Position numbers and translations under genes: made by a program | Shown here: in pieces, positions 36,742-45,978 of the stretch | How the letters are laid out: each line of letters opens with the position of its first letter | Position numbering within the stretch: the stretch's first letter is position 1 | Assembly: GCF_000711985.1 (NCBI RefSeq) | Contig: NZ_KL544005.1 | Coordinates: 633,970 to 697,969, forward strand | Direction of reading: 5' to 3' | DNA length: 64,000 nt | Origin: Rheinheimera texasensis DSM 17496 | GTDB taxonomy: Bacteria > Pseudomonadota > Gammaproteobacteria > Enterobacterales > Alteromonadaceae | Notes under the pieces: model-generated | Database searches by the model: none | What the model was told of the DNA's origin: nothing | What the model saw: the letters and a program-made list of their open reading frames with translations, nothing else

Positions 36742-38877
36742 TCAAAAACCAGCAGACTCAACCACAAAGGTGTCACGTCCAACAGCTTTGGCGCGGTAGA
36801 GTGCTCTATCAGCTCGGCTAATCCAATCATTCAGGTCAGTTGCAGGGCCCCGGTGAAATGCAATTCCGATACTAGTGGTGATGTTTATTTCGTCATGATT
36901 AATCCATATCGGAGCGCGCATAATTTTATTGATCTTTGAAGCAATAGTTTTAGCTTGCTGCGCACACGTTAGATCCTCCAAAATCACAACGAACTCATCA
37001 CCAGCTAGTCTTGCAGCCGTGTCTGTTGAGCGGATGACCGACTTTATTCGATTTGCAAACTCACTCAACACCGAATCGCCTGCACCATGTCCCAATGAGT
37101 CATTAATTTGCTTAAAATAGTCGATGTCCAAATAAAGCAGTGCAGTAATTGCACCGGAGCGAATGTTACGGTCATGAGCTAGCTTTAGAGATTCATTGAA
37201 CTGTACGCGATTAGGTAATCCCGTTAGACTATCAATGCGGGCAGACTTACGAAGTTCAGCCTCTACTCGTTTAAGATCAGAAACATCCGTACAAAGTTTA
37301 AAGACCCCCTTGACTTGGCCATCTGGATCTACATCAGAGACCAGTTTTGTTTGCATATAGACAGGTGCACTACTCTCGCCATACTGAGCCTCAAATTCAA
37401 CATGCTCCCCTAATAAGGCTCGGAGGAAGAAATCCCTACGTTTTGCATGAAGCTCTGGTCCTTCAACTTCCAACATCGTTTTACCAATAGCATACTCTTT
37501 TGTGATTTTAAGTCGCTCACAGTAAGTGCGATTAATAAACCGAACCCTTTCTTCTGCATCAACGTATGCTATTAAAGCGGGTAAGTTGTCAGTAATTGCT
37601 CGCAATTGGTTTTCGCTTTCGGCAATCTTTTTTCGTGCTTGAACCTCCGCGGTTCTATCGATAACAAGACCCAGCACACCAATAATTTGTCCTCTATCGT
37701 CAAGTTCTGGCGCACAATACAAAAATATGTGGGGAGGAGCATTAGATGGTGGCATATCTAGTTCAACTGAAACTTCATTCCCATTCATCGCTTGATCGAT
37801 ATAAGGCTTGATGGCATTAAAAGAAGCAGTTTCAAAAACTTCTCCAACAGTTTTACCAATAACCCCTGGCACCTGATGACCGGGAATGTTCAAACCGCCC
37901 AAGGCATACCAAATGTCAAAATTATTGTTGGCAAAGGTGTAACGATACTCTTTATCTACAGATGCGATTAATACTGGTAACTTATCGGTAATCATGCGCA
38001 AACGACGTTCGCTTTTTTGTAGTTGGACTTGGGCTAATACTCGATCAGAAACATCCCGATTGCTCCCCACTAATCTGGTCGGCTGTCCTATACTGTTTCG
38101 GATTACTGTGCCATGCGCATTTATGTATTTAACTACACCCTCTATGTTGCGAATTCGGTACTCGCTGCTAAAAGTTGCGGAATTTTCCAAAGCACATAAC
38201 AACTCTTGCTTAACACGTGAAACGTCCTCAGGATGAACAAACTTAAGCCAGTCTTCCTCTAAACCACCAAATGTGCCTCTCGTTCCCCCAAAGAGCTCAA
38301 ACATGACGTCATTCCATTGCAACTCTCCACTGGCAAGATCGAGCTCCCATGTTCCGATATCATTGTCTTGTATAGCCATTTCAAGGAGGTTGTTAGTCGC
38401 TAATTCTGTCTTTAGAGGCGTATCTTCTAATCCCAGTACAGGAATATCATGGCTACGCAAAGCAGCTATAGCAATTCCAGCAATTTCTTTGATCGCGACG
38501 CGATGAAGATCGGTGAGCTCAACTTCATGGGGTGCCATAACCGATAGGGCGCAAAGAATATTGTTGTCCGCCGAACGCAAAACCACAGAGAAAAGAAAAC
38601 GTACGAAAGGAGAACAAGTTACCACTGAAGCATTACTGAACCTTAGGTCGATTGAAGCATCAGGAACTTCTAAAAAGCCCTCCATACCATCAAAGAAGTC
38701 CCATAAATTATCAATATCTACCAGTGTATCAATACCATCAAAACCTGTTGCGAACCGCAATTCAGGTCCCTGAAGTTGGCGAATACGAATACTTGCCAAA
38801 GGGCATCCGCAAATTGTGGCTGCTGAGCGCGCTATACTGCAAAGAACGGTCTCCAACCTCGGGTCATATTTAATCAT
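36742..38877 (-). CDS. GAF-PAS-PAS-PAS-GGDEF diguanylate cyclase
   Basis: 711 aa, soluble. An N-terminal GAF-like region (1-155), three PAS domains (about 160-285, 290-415, 420-545; the first with WELDLASGELQWNDVMFELFG), and a C-terminal GGDEF domain (about 550-710). The signature is RLAGDEF, with Ala in the first position, which is still found in active cyclases, and DSLTGLPNR at the domain start. It should make c-di-GMP in response to signals sensed by GAF/PAS. No EAL domain and no membrane segment. The I-site RxxD was not confirmed. Confidence 0.9.
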   Translation of the reverse strand: MIKYDPRLETVLCSIARSAATICGCPLASIRIRQLQGPELRFATGFDGIDTLVDIDNLWDFFDGMEGFLEVPDASIDLRFSNASVVTCSPFVRFLFSVVLRSADNNILCALSVMAPHEVELTDLHRVAIKEIAGIAIAALRSHDIPVLGLEDTPLKTELATNNLLEMAIQDNDIGTWELDLASGELQWNDVMFELFGGTRGTFGGLEEDWLKFVHPEDVSRVKQELLCALENSATFSSEYRIRNIEGVVKYINAHGTVIRNSIGQPTRLVGSNRDVSDRVLAQVQLQKSERRLRMITDKLPVLIASVDKEYRYTFANNNFDIWYALGGLNIPGHQVPGVIGKTVGEVFETASFNAIKPYIDQAMNGNEVSVELDMPPSNAPPHIFLYCAPELDDRGQIIGVLGLVIDRTAEVQARKKIAESENQLRAITDNLPALIAYVDAEERVRFINRTYCERLKITKEYAIGKTMLEVEGPELHAKRRDFFLRALLGEHVEFEAQYGESSAPVYMQTKLVSDVDPDGQVKGVFKLCTDVSDLKRVEAELRKSARIDSLTGLPNRVQFNESLKLAHDRNIRSGAITALLYLDIDYFKQINDSLGHGAGDSVLSEFANRIKSVIRSTDTAARLAGDEFVVILEDLTCAQQAKTIASKINKIMRAPIWINHDEINITTSIGIAFHRGPATDLNDWISRADRALYRAKAVGRDTFVVESAGF

Positions 38878-39264
38878 GGTAATCTAGCATTCCATTCGCA
38901 CTCCTCATTTTCCACCAGGTAATGAAAATCGCCCATTAGCAAAACTTAATGTATTGGGCATCACCTACACTCTAAACGAATCGCCCAGCTTAAACATCGA
39001 GTGATTGTTGACAGTTTGACATTTAGGGGCAGCACTAAAAACCAATCACAATGTATCCGAAACCCAATAATAGACAACAAATCTAAAGACAGGCTCAATG
39101 GTCGATTTAATGGAGATTTTATGACGACGATTTTCAAGTGTACAAAAATCTATAAAACTAAACTTTTGATTTAAAATGCTGACGTGACTGCTCAGGAAGA
39201 ATCAGGTTAGCGTTTATTCGACTTTGAGTGGCATTGCCTGAGCGCATGTGCTCAGGCAAATTCA
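38878..39264. other. non-coding interval
   Basis: 387 bp, AT-rich. It holds the promoter of the diguanylate cyclase gene on one side and a 10-bp hairpin at 39234-39259 on the other. I see no gene. Confidence 0.5.
39234..39259 (-). terminator. hairpin after the PfpI-like gene
   Basis: TTGCCTGAGC, 6-nt loop, GCTCAGGCAA, perfect stem a few bases after the stop codon (on the minus strand). No T-run. Confidence 0.55.
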
Positions 39265-39945
39265 TTAACCTTTTAATACTTTTAACAACTCTGCGGCTGT
39301 TATTGCCGAAGAGCCAGGATTTTGTCCCGTGATCAGTAATCCATCAGTCACCACATAAGGCTGCCAGTCTGCAACTTTACTGTAGATGCCCCCCTTAGCC
39401 TTGAGCATATCTTCAACCAAAAATGGCACAACCTTAGTTAACTCAACAGCATCTTCTTCAGTATTGCTAAATCCGGTCACTAACCTACCTGCGACTATCG
39501 GCTTACCGTCCAAGCTTTTAACATCTCGGAGAACGCCTGGTGCGTGACAAACCAACCCAACTGGTTTATTTGCTTTAATGCTATTTTCAATCAGACTAAC
39601 TGAGTTTTTATCCTCGGTTAAATCCCATAACGGTCCATGGCCTCCGGGATAGAATACTGCATCAAATTCGTCAATATCGACATCAGCTAATTTCCCTGTA
39701 TTGGCCAATGCAGCAAGCGCGTCCTTATCTGCTTCAAATCTTCGGGTTTCATCAGTCTGAAACATAGGATCATTACTTTTTGGGTCTAAAGGTGGCTGTC
39801 CACCCATTGGAGATACTAAAATTACGCTAGCTCCCGCTTCCTTAAAAACGTAATAAGGAGCTGCAAGCTCTTCAAGCCAAAAACCAGTTTTCAAACCTGT
39901 ATCACCAAGATCTTCGTGTGATGTTAACACGATTAAAATTTTCAT
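39265..39945 (-). CDS. DJ-1/PfpI family protein (type 1 glutamine amidotransferase-like)
   Basis: 226 aa from ATG 39945 (GAGG upstream). The nucleophile elbow GLVCHAPGVLRD and YPGGHGPLWDL fit the Hsp31-like class of DJ-1/PfpI proteins, with Glu near residue 24 (LEELAAPYYVF) in the usual acidic partner region. Such proteins act as glyoxalases (converting methylglyoxal without glutathione), deglycases or chaperones. Single gene with its own hairpin terminator. Confidence 0.9.
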   Translation of the reverse strand: MKILIVLTSHEDLGDTGLKTGFWLEELAAPYYVFKEAGASVILVSPMGGQPPLDPKSNDPMFQTDETRRFEADKDALAALANTGKLADVDIDEFDAVFYPGGHGPLWDLTEDKNSVSLIENSIKANKPVGLVCHAPGVLRDVKSLDGKPIVAGRLVTGFSNTEEDAVELTKVVPFLVEDMLKAKGGIYSKVADWQPYVVTDGLLITGQNPGSSAITAAELLKVLKG

Positions 39946-40088
39946 TAACAACCTCGCTTATTTGTCTGCTGTTTTGAAGTTTTCGAACGTACACAACTCA
40001 TAAAAAATCACTAAAGACAAATCTGCATATAGGCTTTATCTAGTGACTTCGCTAGAAAAATTTGCCAAAGAATGACTATTCAATAAAT

Positions 40089-41690
40089 TTATAGTTTAAA
40101 ACGACCAACTAAATGGCTTAGATGCCCCGCGACACGTTTCAACTCATTTATCATTGTGGAGTTTTTATCAGCAATCTGCTCGGCAAGAATTGCCTGATCA
40201 TGAAGCTGATGGAGGTTCCGGTTTATTTCTTCTGATACCTGGGACTGTTCTTCAGTCGCGGCAGCTGTGCGCAAAGACATACCACTGACTTCCGAGGATG
40301 ATTTCATTAGATGACTAAACACTGATTCAGCCACTTCAGTATGTTGAACGGAACTATCTGCAGATGACCGCCCACGCCGAATTGCTTCCGTTGATTCCGA
40401 TACAAGCTGCTGTAACTGTTGGACAGTTGCTTTGATTTCTTCAGTGCTCTCTTGTGTTTTAGAAGCAAGTTTGCGAACTTCATCTGCGACAACAGCAAAG
40501 CCACGTCCTTGCTCACCTGCTCTCGCCGCCTCAATGGCTGCATTTAACGCAAGCAAATTTGTTTGACCGGCAATATTGCTAATAACTTCTATTACACCAG
40601 AAATTGCGACTGAACTATTATTGAGAACCTCTGACAGATTCATTGCTGTATCTACGTCAGTTAACACTCTTGCAATGCTCGTCGTGACAGTTCCAATTGA
40701 GCTGATCCCTTTCTCAGCATAAACACGAGAATCTTCAGACTCGCGAGCTGTGTCCGCAGCAACAACTGCAACCTCTTTGTTAGCAACAGACATCTCATGA
40801 ACTGCACTTACGATAGAATCAGTGGCAAAATTCAGGTTCTGAGTAATGCGTTTGGTTTCGTTGACCGAGGTGAGCATATTTTCAGTAACAGCGGCGAGTT
40901 GCTTAGTGCTACCTAAAATATCTGAAATCATGAGTGTTTGCGCATCAAGAAAACGGTTGAAAGAATCAGCTAAGTCACGAAGTTCATCTTTCGTCTGTAC
41001 ATCGATACGCTGTGTTAAATCACCTTCTCCTTGAGTAATTTCATCCAACCTTCGGATAATAGTTTCAACATTTGATTTAATTATAGTTGGTACCCTATAA
41101 CTGTACCAAGCAGAAACCCCAAACACTATGATACTCATAATCAACGCTAAAAATTCAGTACTACGTACTTCGCTGTTAGCAGCGTCGATGTATTGCTTTG
41201 ACAGTTCCAGCGAAAATTCGCCTGCATCATCAAATACTTTTCTTAAGGCTTTGAATTCACGTTCTTCTTGTTGCACAAAATCATGATCCGAACGTCCATT
41301 CTTCATAAAATGTTGATCTGAATCCTTAAGCCACTCACTATATTTCTCGTTAAAATCTGAAAATTTCCCAGTAAACTCAGGATATGTATTCATCAACTGT
41401 TCGTATTTCTGAAAACCGTTTTTAGCTTGCTCAACGTTTTCTTGAAAGTCGATTTGATGTTGTGGGCTGTAATCTGTTTTAAATTCCACAATGGCAAGTT
41501 TTGCTTGATATAAATCTCGGTCTGCATTAAGGACAAGTGAGATCGCTTGCTGAAATACTTCAGATTCATCTCTAATTATTTTTTGCAGCTTTGAAACTAT
41601 CACTGAGGATAAAAAAAACATAAAAAATAAAGTAATAGACATCAATATAGTGGGTACACTAATTTTGAAACGCAGACCATGGTAATTCAT
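40089..41690 (-). CDS. methyl-accepting chemotaxis protein
   Basis: 533 aa. One helix near residues 12-32, a periplasmic four-helix-like sensor (about 33-180), second helix at 183-202, HAMP ([20 protein letters not shown]), and a long cytoplasmic coiled coil with the hairpin tip signature [20 protein letters not shown]. The tip binds CheA/CheW. It starts 10 bp after the GGDEF-EAL gene, so they form an operon that could link chemotaxis to c-di-GMP level. Ligand unknown. Confidence 0.93.
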   Translation of the reverse strand: MNYHGLRFKISVPTILMSITLFFMFFLSSVIVSKLQKIIRDESEVFQQAISLVLNADRDLYQAKLAIVEFKTDYSPQHQIDFQENVEQAKNGFQKYEQLMNTYPEFTGKFSDFNEKYSEWLKDSDQHFMKNGRSDHDFVQQEEREFKALRKVFDDAGEFSLELSKQYIDAANSEVRSTEFLALIMSIIVFGVSAWYSYRVPTIIKSNVETIIRRLDEITQGEGDLTQRIDVQTKDELRDLADSFNRFLDAQTLMISDILGSTKQLAAVTENMLTSVNETKRITQNLNFATDSIVSAVHEMSVANKEVAVVAADTARESEDSRVYAEKGISSIGTVTTSIARVLTDVDTAMNLSEVLNNSSVAISGVIEVISNIAGQTNLLALNAAIEAARAGEQGRGFAVVADEVRKLASKTQESTEEIKATVQQLQQLVSESTEAIRRGRSSADSSVQHTEVAESVFSHLMKSSSEVSGMSLRTAAATEEQSQVSEEINRNLHQLHDQAILAEQIADKNSTMINELKRVAGHLSHLVGRFKL

Positions 41691-41699
41691 TAAGAACCT

Positions 41700-43601
41700 C
41701 TATAACTTTGGAAAAAGACTTGAATATTCGACAGGCTTGCTGAAGTAATACCCCTGTAAGTATTGGATCCCCATGTTACGAAGGATCTCAACCTGTGCAG
41801 ATGTCTCAACTCCTTCAGCGACGACCTCCCAGCCCATCGATTGTGACATTGATGCAATAGCATGTAGAACCGGCATCCCACCATGCTCGATTTTTTCGAT
41901 AAAAGCCTTATCAATTTTGACCTTGTTTAGATGTAATTCATTGATTACTGACAAAGATGAGTACCCAGTACCAAAGTCATCGATTGAAATAGCAATACCA
42001 GCATAGCGCAACTGTTTGGTTTTATCGATCAGCACATTTTTATTGGCTGTGAATATAGATTCTGTAATTTCAATCTGAAGTAAATTGCGCGGGATGTGAT
42101 GTTTATCAACTAACTTCAAAAGTTCACCCACAAATTCCTCCTGCTGGAATTGTACAGCCGATACATTGACAGCCAATTCTATTGGCTGATTTCGTTGTAG
42201 ACTCTGCCAAATAACCAAGCAAGATTGCTCGAAGACCCAATGGCCTATTGAATTAATTAAATCGCTTTGTTCTGCTAGCGGGATAAACTCATCTGGGGGG
42301 ATTGCTTCACCATTCAAATTCCATCGCAGCAATACTTCGTAATAACTTTTTTTCACATCCTTTTGATGGACAATTGGTTGGAATACTAACCGCAGTTCCT
42401 TTTTCTCAATAGCGTGTTCTAATCGGCTCCGTAACATAGATTTACGCTGATACCTTTCACCTATTTTTCTGTTGTAAATCGTAAACAACTGCTTGCCACA
42501 TTTTTCAATATCATCATATAACGCAAGATCAGCCATAATAATAAGTTCTGAGATTTTTTGGCTATGGTCTGGATATATGGATACACCAATATTATTTTTA
42601 ATTTTGAGAACATTTCCCTGAAGTAGCAATGGCCGTATGGTAGATTGTTGTAAGTTTTTTACGAAGTCAGCTAAAGCACTGTCGATAATCGGGATAGCAA
42701 TAAGAAATTCATCGCCCCCCCATCGACAGCAAATGGCAGGTTCTTGAATAATTTCGCGAAGCCGATTAGCAGTAGCGCGAATATATTCATCTCCGACCTC
42801 GTGACCCAAACTATCATTTATACTTTTAAGATCTACTAGGTCTACTATTACAAACGCTAATTTTAGACCGTTTATCTGGCTTAATTTTATAAGCTCCGAA
42901 GTTAATTCAATAAATCTACTCCGATTATATAAACCTGTTAAAGGTTCGGTATTGGAAAGATGCAATAGCTCTTTCGTGCGAAGTTTGACTTCAGTTTCCA
43001 GATTAACCAACAGATGCTGATGCTCCCGACGTAATCTGATAGACTGAAGCGTGAAGATGTAACTATTACGTGCAGAAAATGATAGCAAGGCAGTAAAAGT
43101 CACACCCAAAAATCCAAATAATTTTTGCTCTCCTCCCTGGTAAAAGGACCATAGCCCAAACGGCAATAACGTCAGAGTGATGTAACTGATTATTAATGAC
43201 TTGCTTGATGACATTGAATTTGTCACGCCAGCATTTACAGCCGCAAGCGCTGAGAATACAATTACCATTTGATTAGAATCGGCACCAGTACTAAAATAAA
43301 GGCCGAACACACACCATAAAAGTGCCGTACCGAGCGTTAGAGCAGAATAACGCTTAAGTACAATTGGGTGGTATTTATCTTTTTCAAGTTCTAACTTATT
43401 CCAGCGACATAAATCATAACCACGCAGCAAAAGGCTCAACAACATTAAAATCAGCCAGATGAATACTATTACATCATCGTTCTGATAGTACAATAATACT
43501 GATGCTGACACGGCCGCAACACCTGCACCTATCAAACCAGTCTTTAGATTTTTATAAAGTATATCCAATGTCCCACGTAATGCATCCGAGTTATCTGACA
43601 T
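41700..43601 (-). CDS. membrane GGDEF-EAL c-di-GMP protein
   Basis: 633 aa. Six hydrophobic segments (about residues 20-190), a GGDEF domain with NTEPLTGLYNR and CRWGGDEF (Gly-Gly-Asp-Glu-Phe near 293), and an EAL domain (about 380-630). The EAL signature reads YEVLLRW, with Val replacing Ala; other catalytic-looking motifs are kept: ITESIF, SIDDFGTGYSSL and KIDKAFIE. So it may make and/or degrade c-di-GMP. GGAG precedes the ATG. Operon with a chemoreceptor. Confidence 0.92.
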   Translation of the reverse strand: MSDNSDALRGTLDILYKNLKTGLIGAGVAAVSASVLLYYQNDDVIVFIWLILMLLSLLLRGYDLCRWNKLELEKDKYHPIVLKRYSALTLGTALLWCVFGLYFSTGADSNQMVIVFSALAAVNAGVTNSMSSSKSLIISYITLTLLPFGLWSFYQGGEQKLFGFLGVTFTALLSFSARNSYIFTLQSIRLRREHQHLLVNLETEVKLRTKELLHLSNTEPLTGLYNRSRFIELTSELIKLSQINGLKLAFVIVDLVDLKSINDSLGHEVGDEYIRATANRLREIIQEPAICCRWGGDEFLIAIPIIDSALADFVKNLQQSTIRPLLLQGNVLKIKNNIGVSIYPDHSQKISELIIMADLALYDDIEKCGKQLFTIYNRKIGERYQRKSMLRSRLEHAIEKKELRLVFQPIVHQKDVKKSYYEVLLRWNLNGEAIPPDEFIPLAEQSDLINSIGHWVFEQSCLVIWQSLQRNQPIELAVNVSAVQFQQEEFVGELLKLVDKHHIPRNLLQIEITESIFTANKNVLIDKTKQLRYAGIAISIDDFGTGYSSLSVINELHLNKVKIDKAFIEKIEHGGMPVLHAIASMSQSMGWEVVAEGVETSAQVEILRNMGIQYLQGYYFSKPVEYSSLFPKL

Positions 43602-43690
43602 TCGAAACTCACTCCAAAACTAAAGTTATAGTTGGACCGGCGACACTTTACCAAATATTATTGATTAAATCTGGCGAATCTACCAAAATC

Positions 43691-43718
43691 TTTGCCTCTT
43701 CATTTAAAAAGAGGCAAA
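43691..43718 (-). terminator. hairpin ending the efflux operon
   Basis: TTTGCCTCTT, 8-nt loop, AAGAGGCAAA. On the minus strand it follows the last efflux-operon gene and is followed by GATTTTGG. Confidence 0.6.
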
Positions 43719-43843
43719 AATCTAATGCATGTCTATTTAAACAAAATAGATGTACACGACACACAAAACCATACAAGTTGATAATGTAAATAAACTCTAC
43801 AAGGCAACCAAGATCATTAATGGATAATATTAAGATTTGGTAT

Positions 43844-44503
43844 TTATTTTTTTGCAGCGAACCTTATTGATTTTCCATCATACACTTGCACGTTGTTGGT
43901 TTGAGTCATCGTAATGTTGAACATTGCTCTTGCGAGGTCAGCTACCGGTAAACCAATTAATCCCCACAGAGTAAGAATTTTTTCTGTGGTCGATGCGTCA
44001 TTTCCACGGTCTAAACTGCCAGGTCGTAAATAAGCAGCCCGTTCAAATTGGAGTTCAGTGACAAAATCTTCAACTTCGCCCTTCACGCGATACATGTTCA
44101 TGCTGCTTTTTGAGTTAGCCCCTTGCCCTGATATAAAACTAAAGAACTCAACACCAGCGGCTTTAGAATATTTGGCAAATTCCGTTGCGATTCCAAAATC
44201 TGTGGATCTATATTCTGCGGCTTTGCTACTTTTAAAAACGTCGTGAAATGCTGTGCCAATGCAGCAAAATGCTGAATTAGCACCTATGGCATGTGCAAGT
44301 GGTTGTGAAGCTATTTCAAGCATATTTGGTACAATGTGCTGTGTTAACTTCGCCACACCTTTGTGCTCAATGCTTTCCCGTCGCCCGAACGCTACAATCG
44401 ACTCACAATCATCAGATGCAATGAGCTGATCTAAGAGTGCTTTACCAGTTGCTCCAGTATGACCAATAATCAATGCTCTAATTTTCTTATTACTCAATTT
44501 CAA
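43844..44503 (-). CDS. NAD(P)H-binding atypical SDR oxidoreductase
   Basis: 219 aa from a TTG start with GGAG 8 nt upstream. Rossmann motif ALIIGHTGATGKALLDQL (GxTGxTG type), CCIGTAF, then FSFISGQGANSKSSMNMYRVKGEVE with an Ser/Tyr-Lys-like arrangement. Resembles small NAD(P)H-binding proteins of the YwnB/HTATIP2 type. Last gene of the efflux operon, so it may reduce or modify the pump's substrate. Inference from position only. Confidence 0.8.
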   Translation of the reverse strand: MKLSNKKIRALIIGHTGATGKALLDQLIASDDCESIVAFGRRESIEHKGVAKLTQHIVPNMLEIASQPLAHAIGANSAFCCIGTAFHDVFKSSKAAEYRSTDFGIATEFAKYSKAAGVEFFSFISGQGANSKSSMNMYRVKGEVEDFVTELQFERAAYLRPGSLDRGNDASTTEKILTLWGLIGLPVADLARAMFNITMTQTNNVQVYDGKSIRFAAKK

Positions 44504-44556
44504 AACGTTACTCCTAAAAACATACTAAAAATTCTTTATTGGTATCGGTTTTTAAT

Positions 44557-45978
44557 TTATGTAGAAGACCATCCACCACCTAATGATTTGAATAGATCAA
44601 TCATCGCTATTAACTGCGCTTGACGATTGTTCAGTAGCTGCATCTCAGAGCTATTCACTGTTCGTTCTGCTTCAAGAACCTCAGAGAAACTTGAATAACC
44701 CGCGTCATAACGAGCATTCGATAGGGAAAGTGCAATAGTTGCAGCCTGTAATTTGGCTTCTGTGTCAGCTTGTGATGAATCGGCGAACTTTATATTCGTC
44801 AGCGCATCGGAAACATCCTGTAAGGCGACATATACAGCACTTCTATAATCGGCTTCTGCAGCTTTTCGTTCTGCAATAGCCTGCTCTACAGCCGCTCTTC
44901 GCCGTCCTGAGTCAAAGATAGGAACATCAATACTTGGCCCAAAACTCCATACTTCCGAAGGATTCGATAATAAATTTTTAAGAGTCGCACTCTCACCACC
45001 ACCACTTGATATCAGGGAAAACGATGGTAATCGTGCCGCCTCTGCAACCTGAATCTTTGAGTTCGCAGCAATCAACTGTTGCTCTGCTTGACGGACATCT
45101 GGTCGACGACTTAATAATTCTGAAGGAACGCCAAGTGCGGGATACGCCGGAGTTTCAGGGAGGCTTTTTGCTCTCTGGCTAAGATCAATTAACGGGTCAG
45201 CTGCAAGTACGCTCAGCTTAGAAATTAGTAATGACTGCTGTTGCTTTAATTCCTTGAGTTGTACATTGGCATCAATTTGCTGTATTTCTGCTTGTTTTAA
45301 CTCTAATTGTCCGATTTGACCTTGCGTAAACTTCAATTGCTGAAGTTTGTAATTTTCGATGTAACTTTGAATATTCCTCTGGGTTAATTCAATCTGTAAA
45401 TCGGTAGTCAGTAACTTAAGGTAAGTTTGTGCGACCTGAGTTGCTATCGTCTGACGTACGACTTCTGCAGCATAAGTCGTCGCCAGAGTTTGCGCTCTGG
45501 CGGCTTCTGTTTCATGGTGAAGCTTGCCCCAGAAGTCTATTTCAAATGCGCTAGATAACGATGCACTGAAGGTATTGGATACTTGATTACCCTTAGCTTG
45601 ATCATTTGCTTTTGAACGTGTTCCGGAAGTTTTTAGTTCAACATTTGGCACTTCTGCGGTTTCAATCACCCGACTAAGCGCATTTGCCTGTTCAATTCTT
45701 GCAACAGCTTTTAATATGTCAGAATTATTCTCAAGTGACCGTTCTATTAAATTAGTCATGGCTGGATCATTAAAATTCAACCACCATTCAATAGACAACT
45801 GATTAATACCATTGATATTTTGATTGATTTTCAAATCTGAAATATATGAATCGGGTAAATTCAAATCCTGACGGTTATTTAACTGAGCTGAACTACAGCC
45901 AGAAACTCCTATCACTGATGCAAGCATAACAGCCAAAGATATATGTTTTTTCTTCATCGTATTATTTTGAAGGCACAT
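44557..45978 (-). CDS. RND outer-membrane efflux lipoprotein (NodT/OprM family)
   Basis: 473 aa. Signal with lipobox (VIGVSGCSS), then SIEWWLNFNDPAMTNLIERSLENN as the standard family opening, and two repeats with LELKQAEIQQID and YRSAVYVALQDVSDALTNI. The ATG overlaps the pump stop as TAATG with GGAAG upstream; the second Met (45957) is an alternative start. It forms the outer-membrane tunnel for the RND pump. Confidence 0.93.
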   Translation of the reverse strand: MCLQNNTMKKKHISLAVMLASVIGVSGCSSAQLNNRQDLNLPDSYISDLKINQNINGINQLSIEWWLNFNDPAMTNLIERSLENNSDILKAVARIEQANALSRVIETAEVPNVELKTSGTRSKANDQAKGNQVSNTFSASLSSAFEIDFWGKLHHETEAARAQTLATTYAAEVVRQTIATQVAQTYLKLLTTDLQIELTQRNIQSYIENYKLQQLKFTQGQIGQLELKQAEIQQIDANVQLKELKQQQSLLISKLSVLAADPLIDLSQRAKSLPETPAYPALGVPSELLSRRPDVRQAEQQLIAANSKIQVAEAARLPSFSLISSGGGESATLKNLLSNPSEVWSFGPSIDVPIFDSGRRRAAVEQAIAERKAAEADYRSAVYVALQDVSDALTNIKFADSSQADTEAKLQAATIALSLSNARYDAGYSSFSEVLEAERTVNSSEMQLLNNRQAQLIAMIDLFKSLGGGWSST

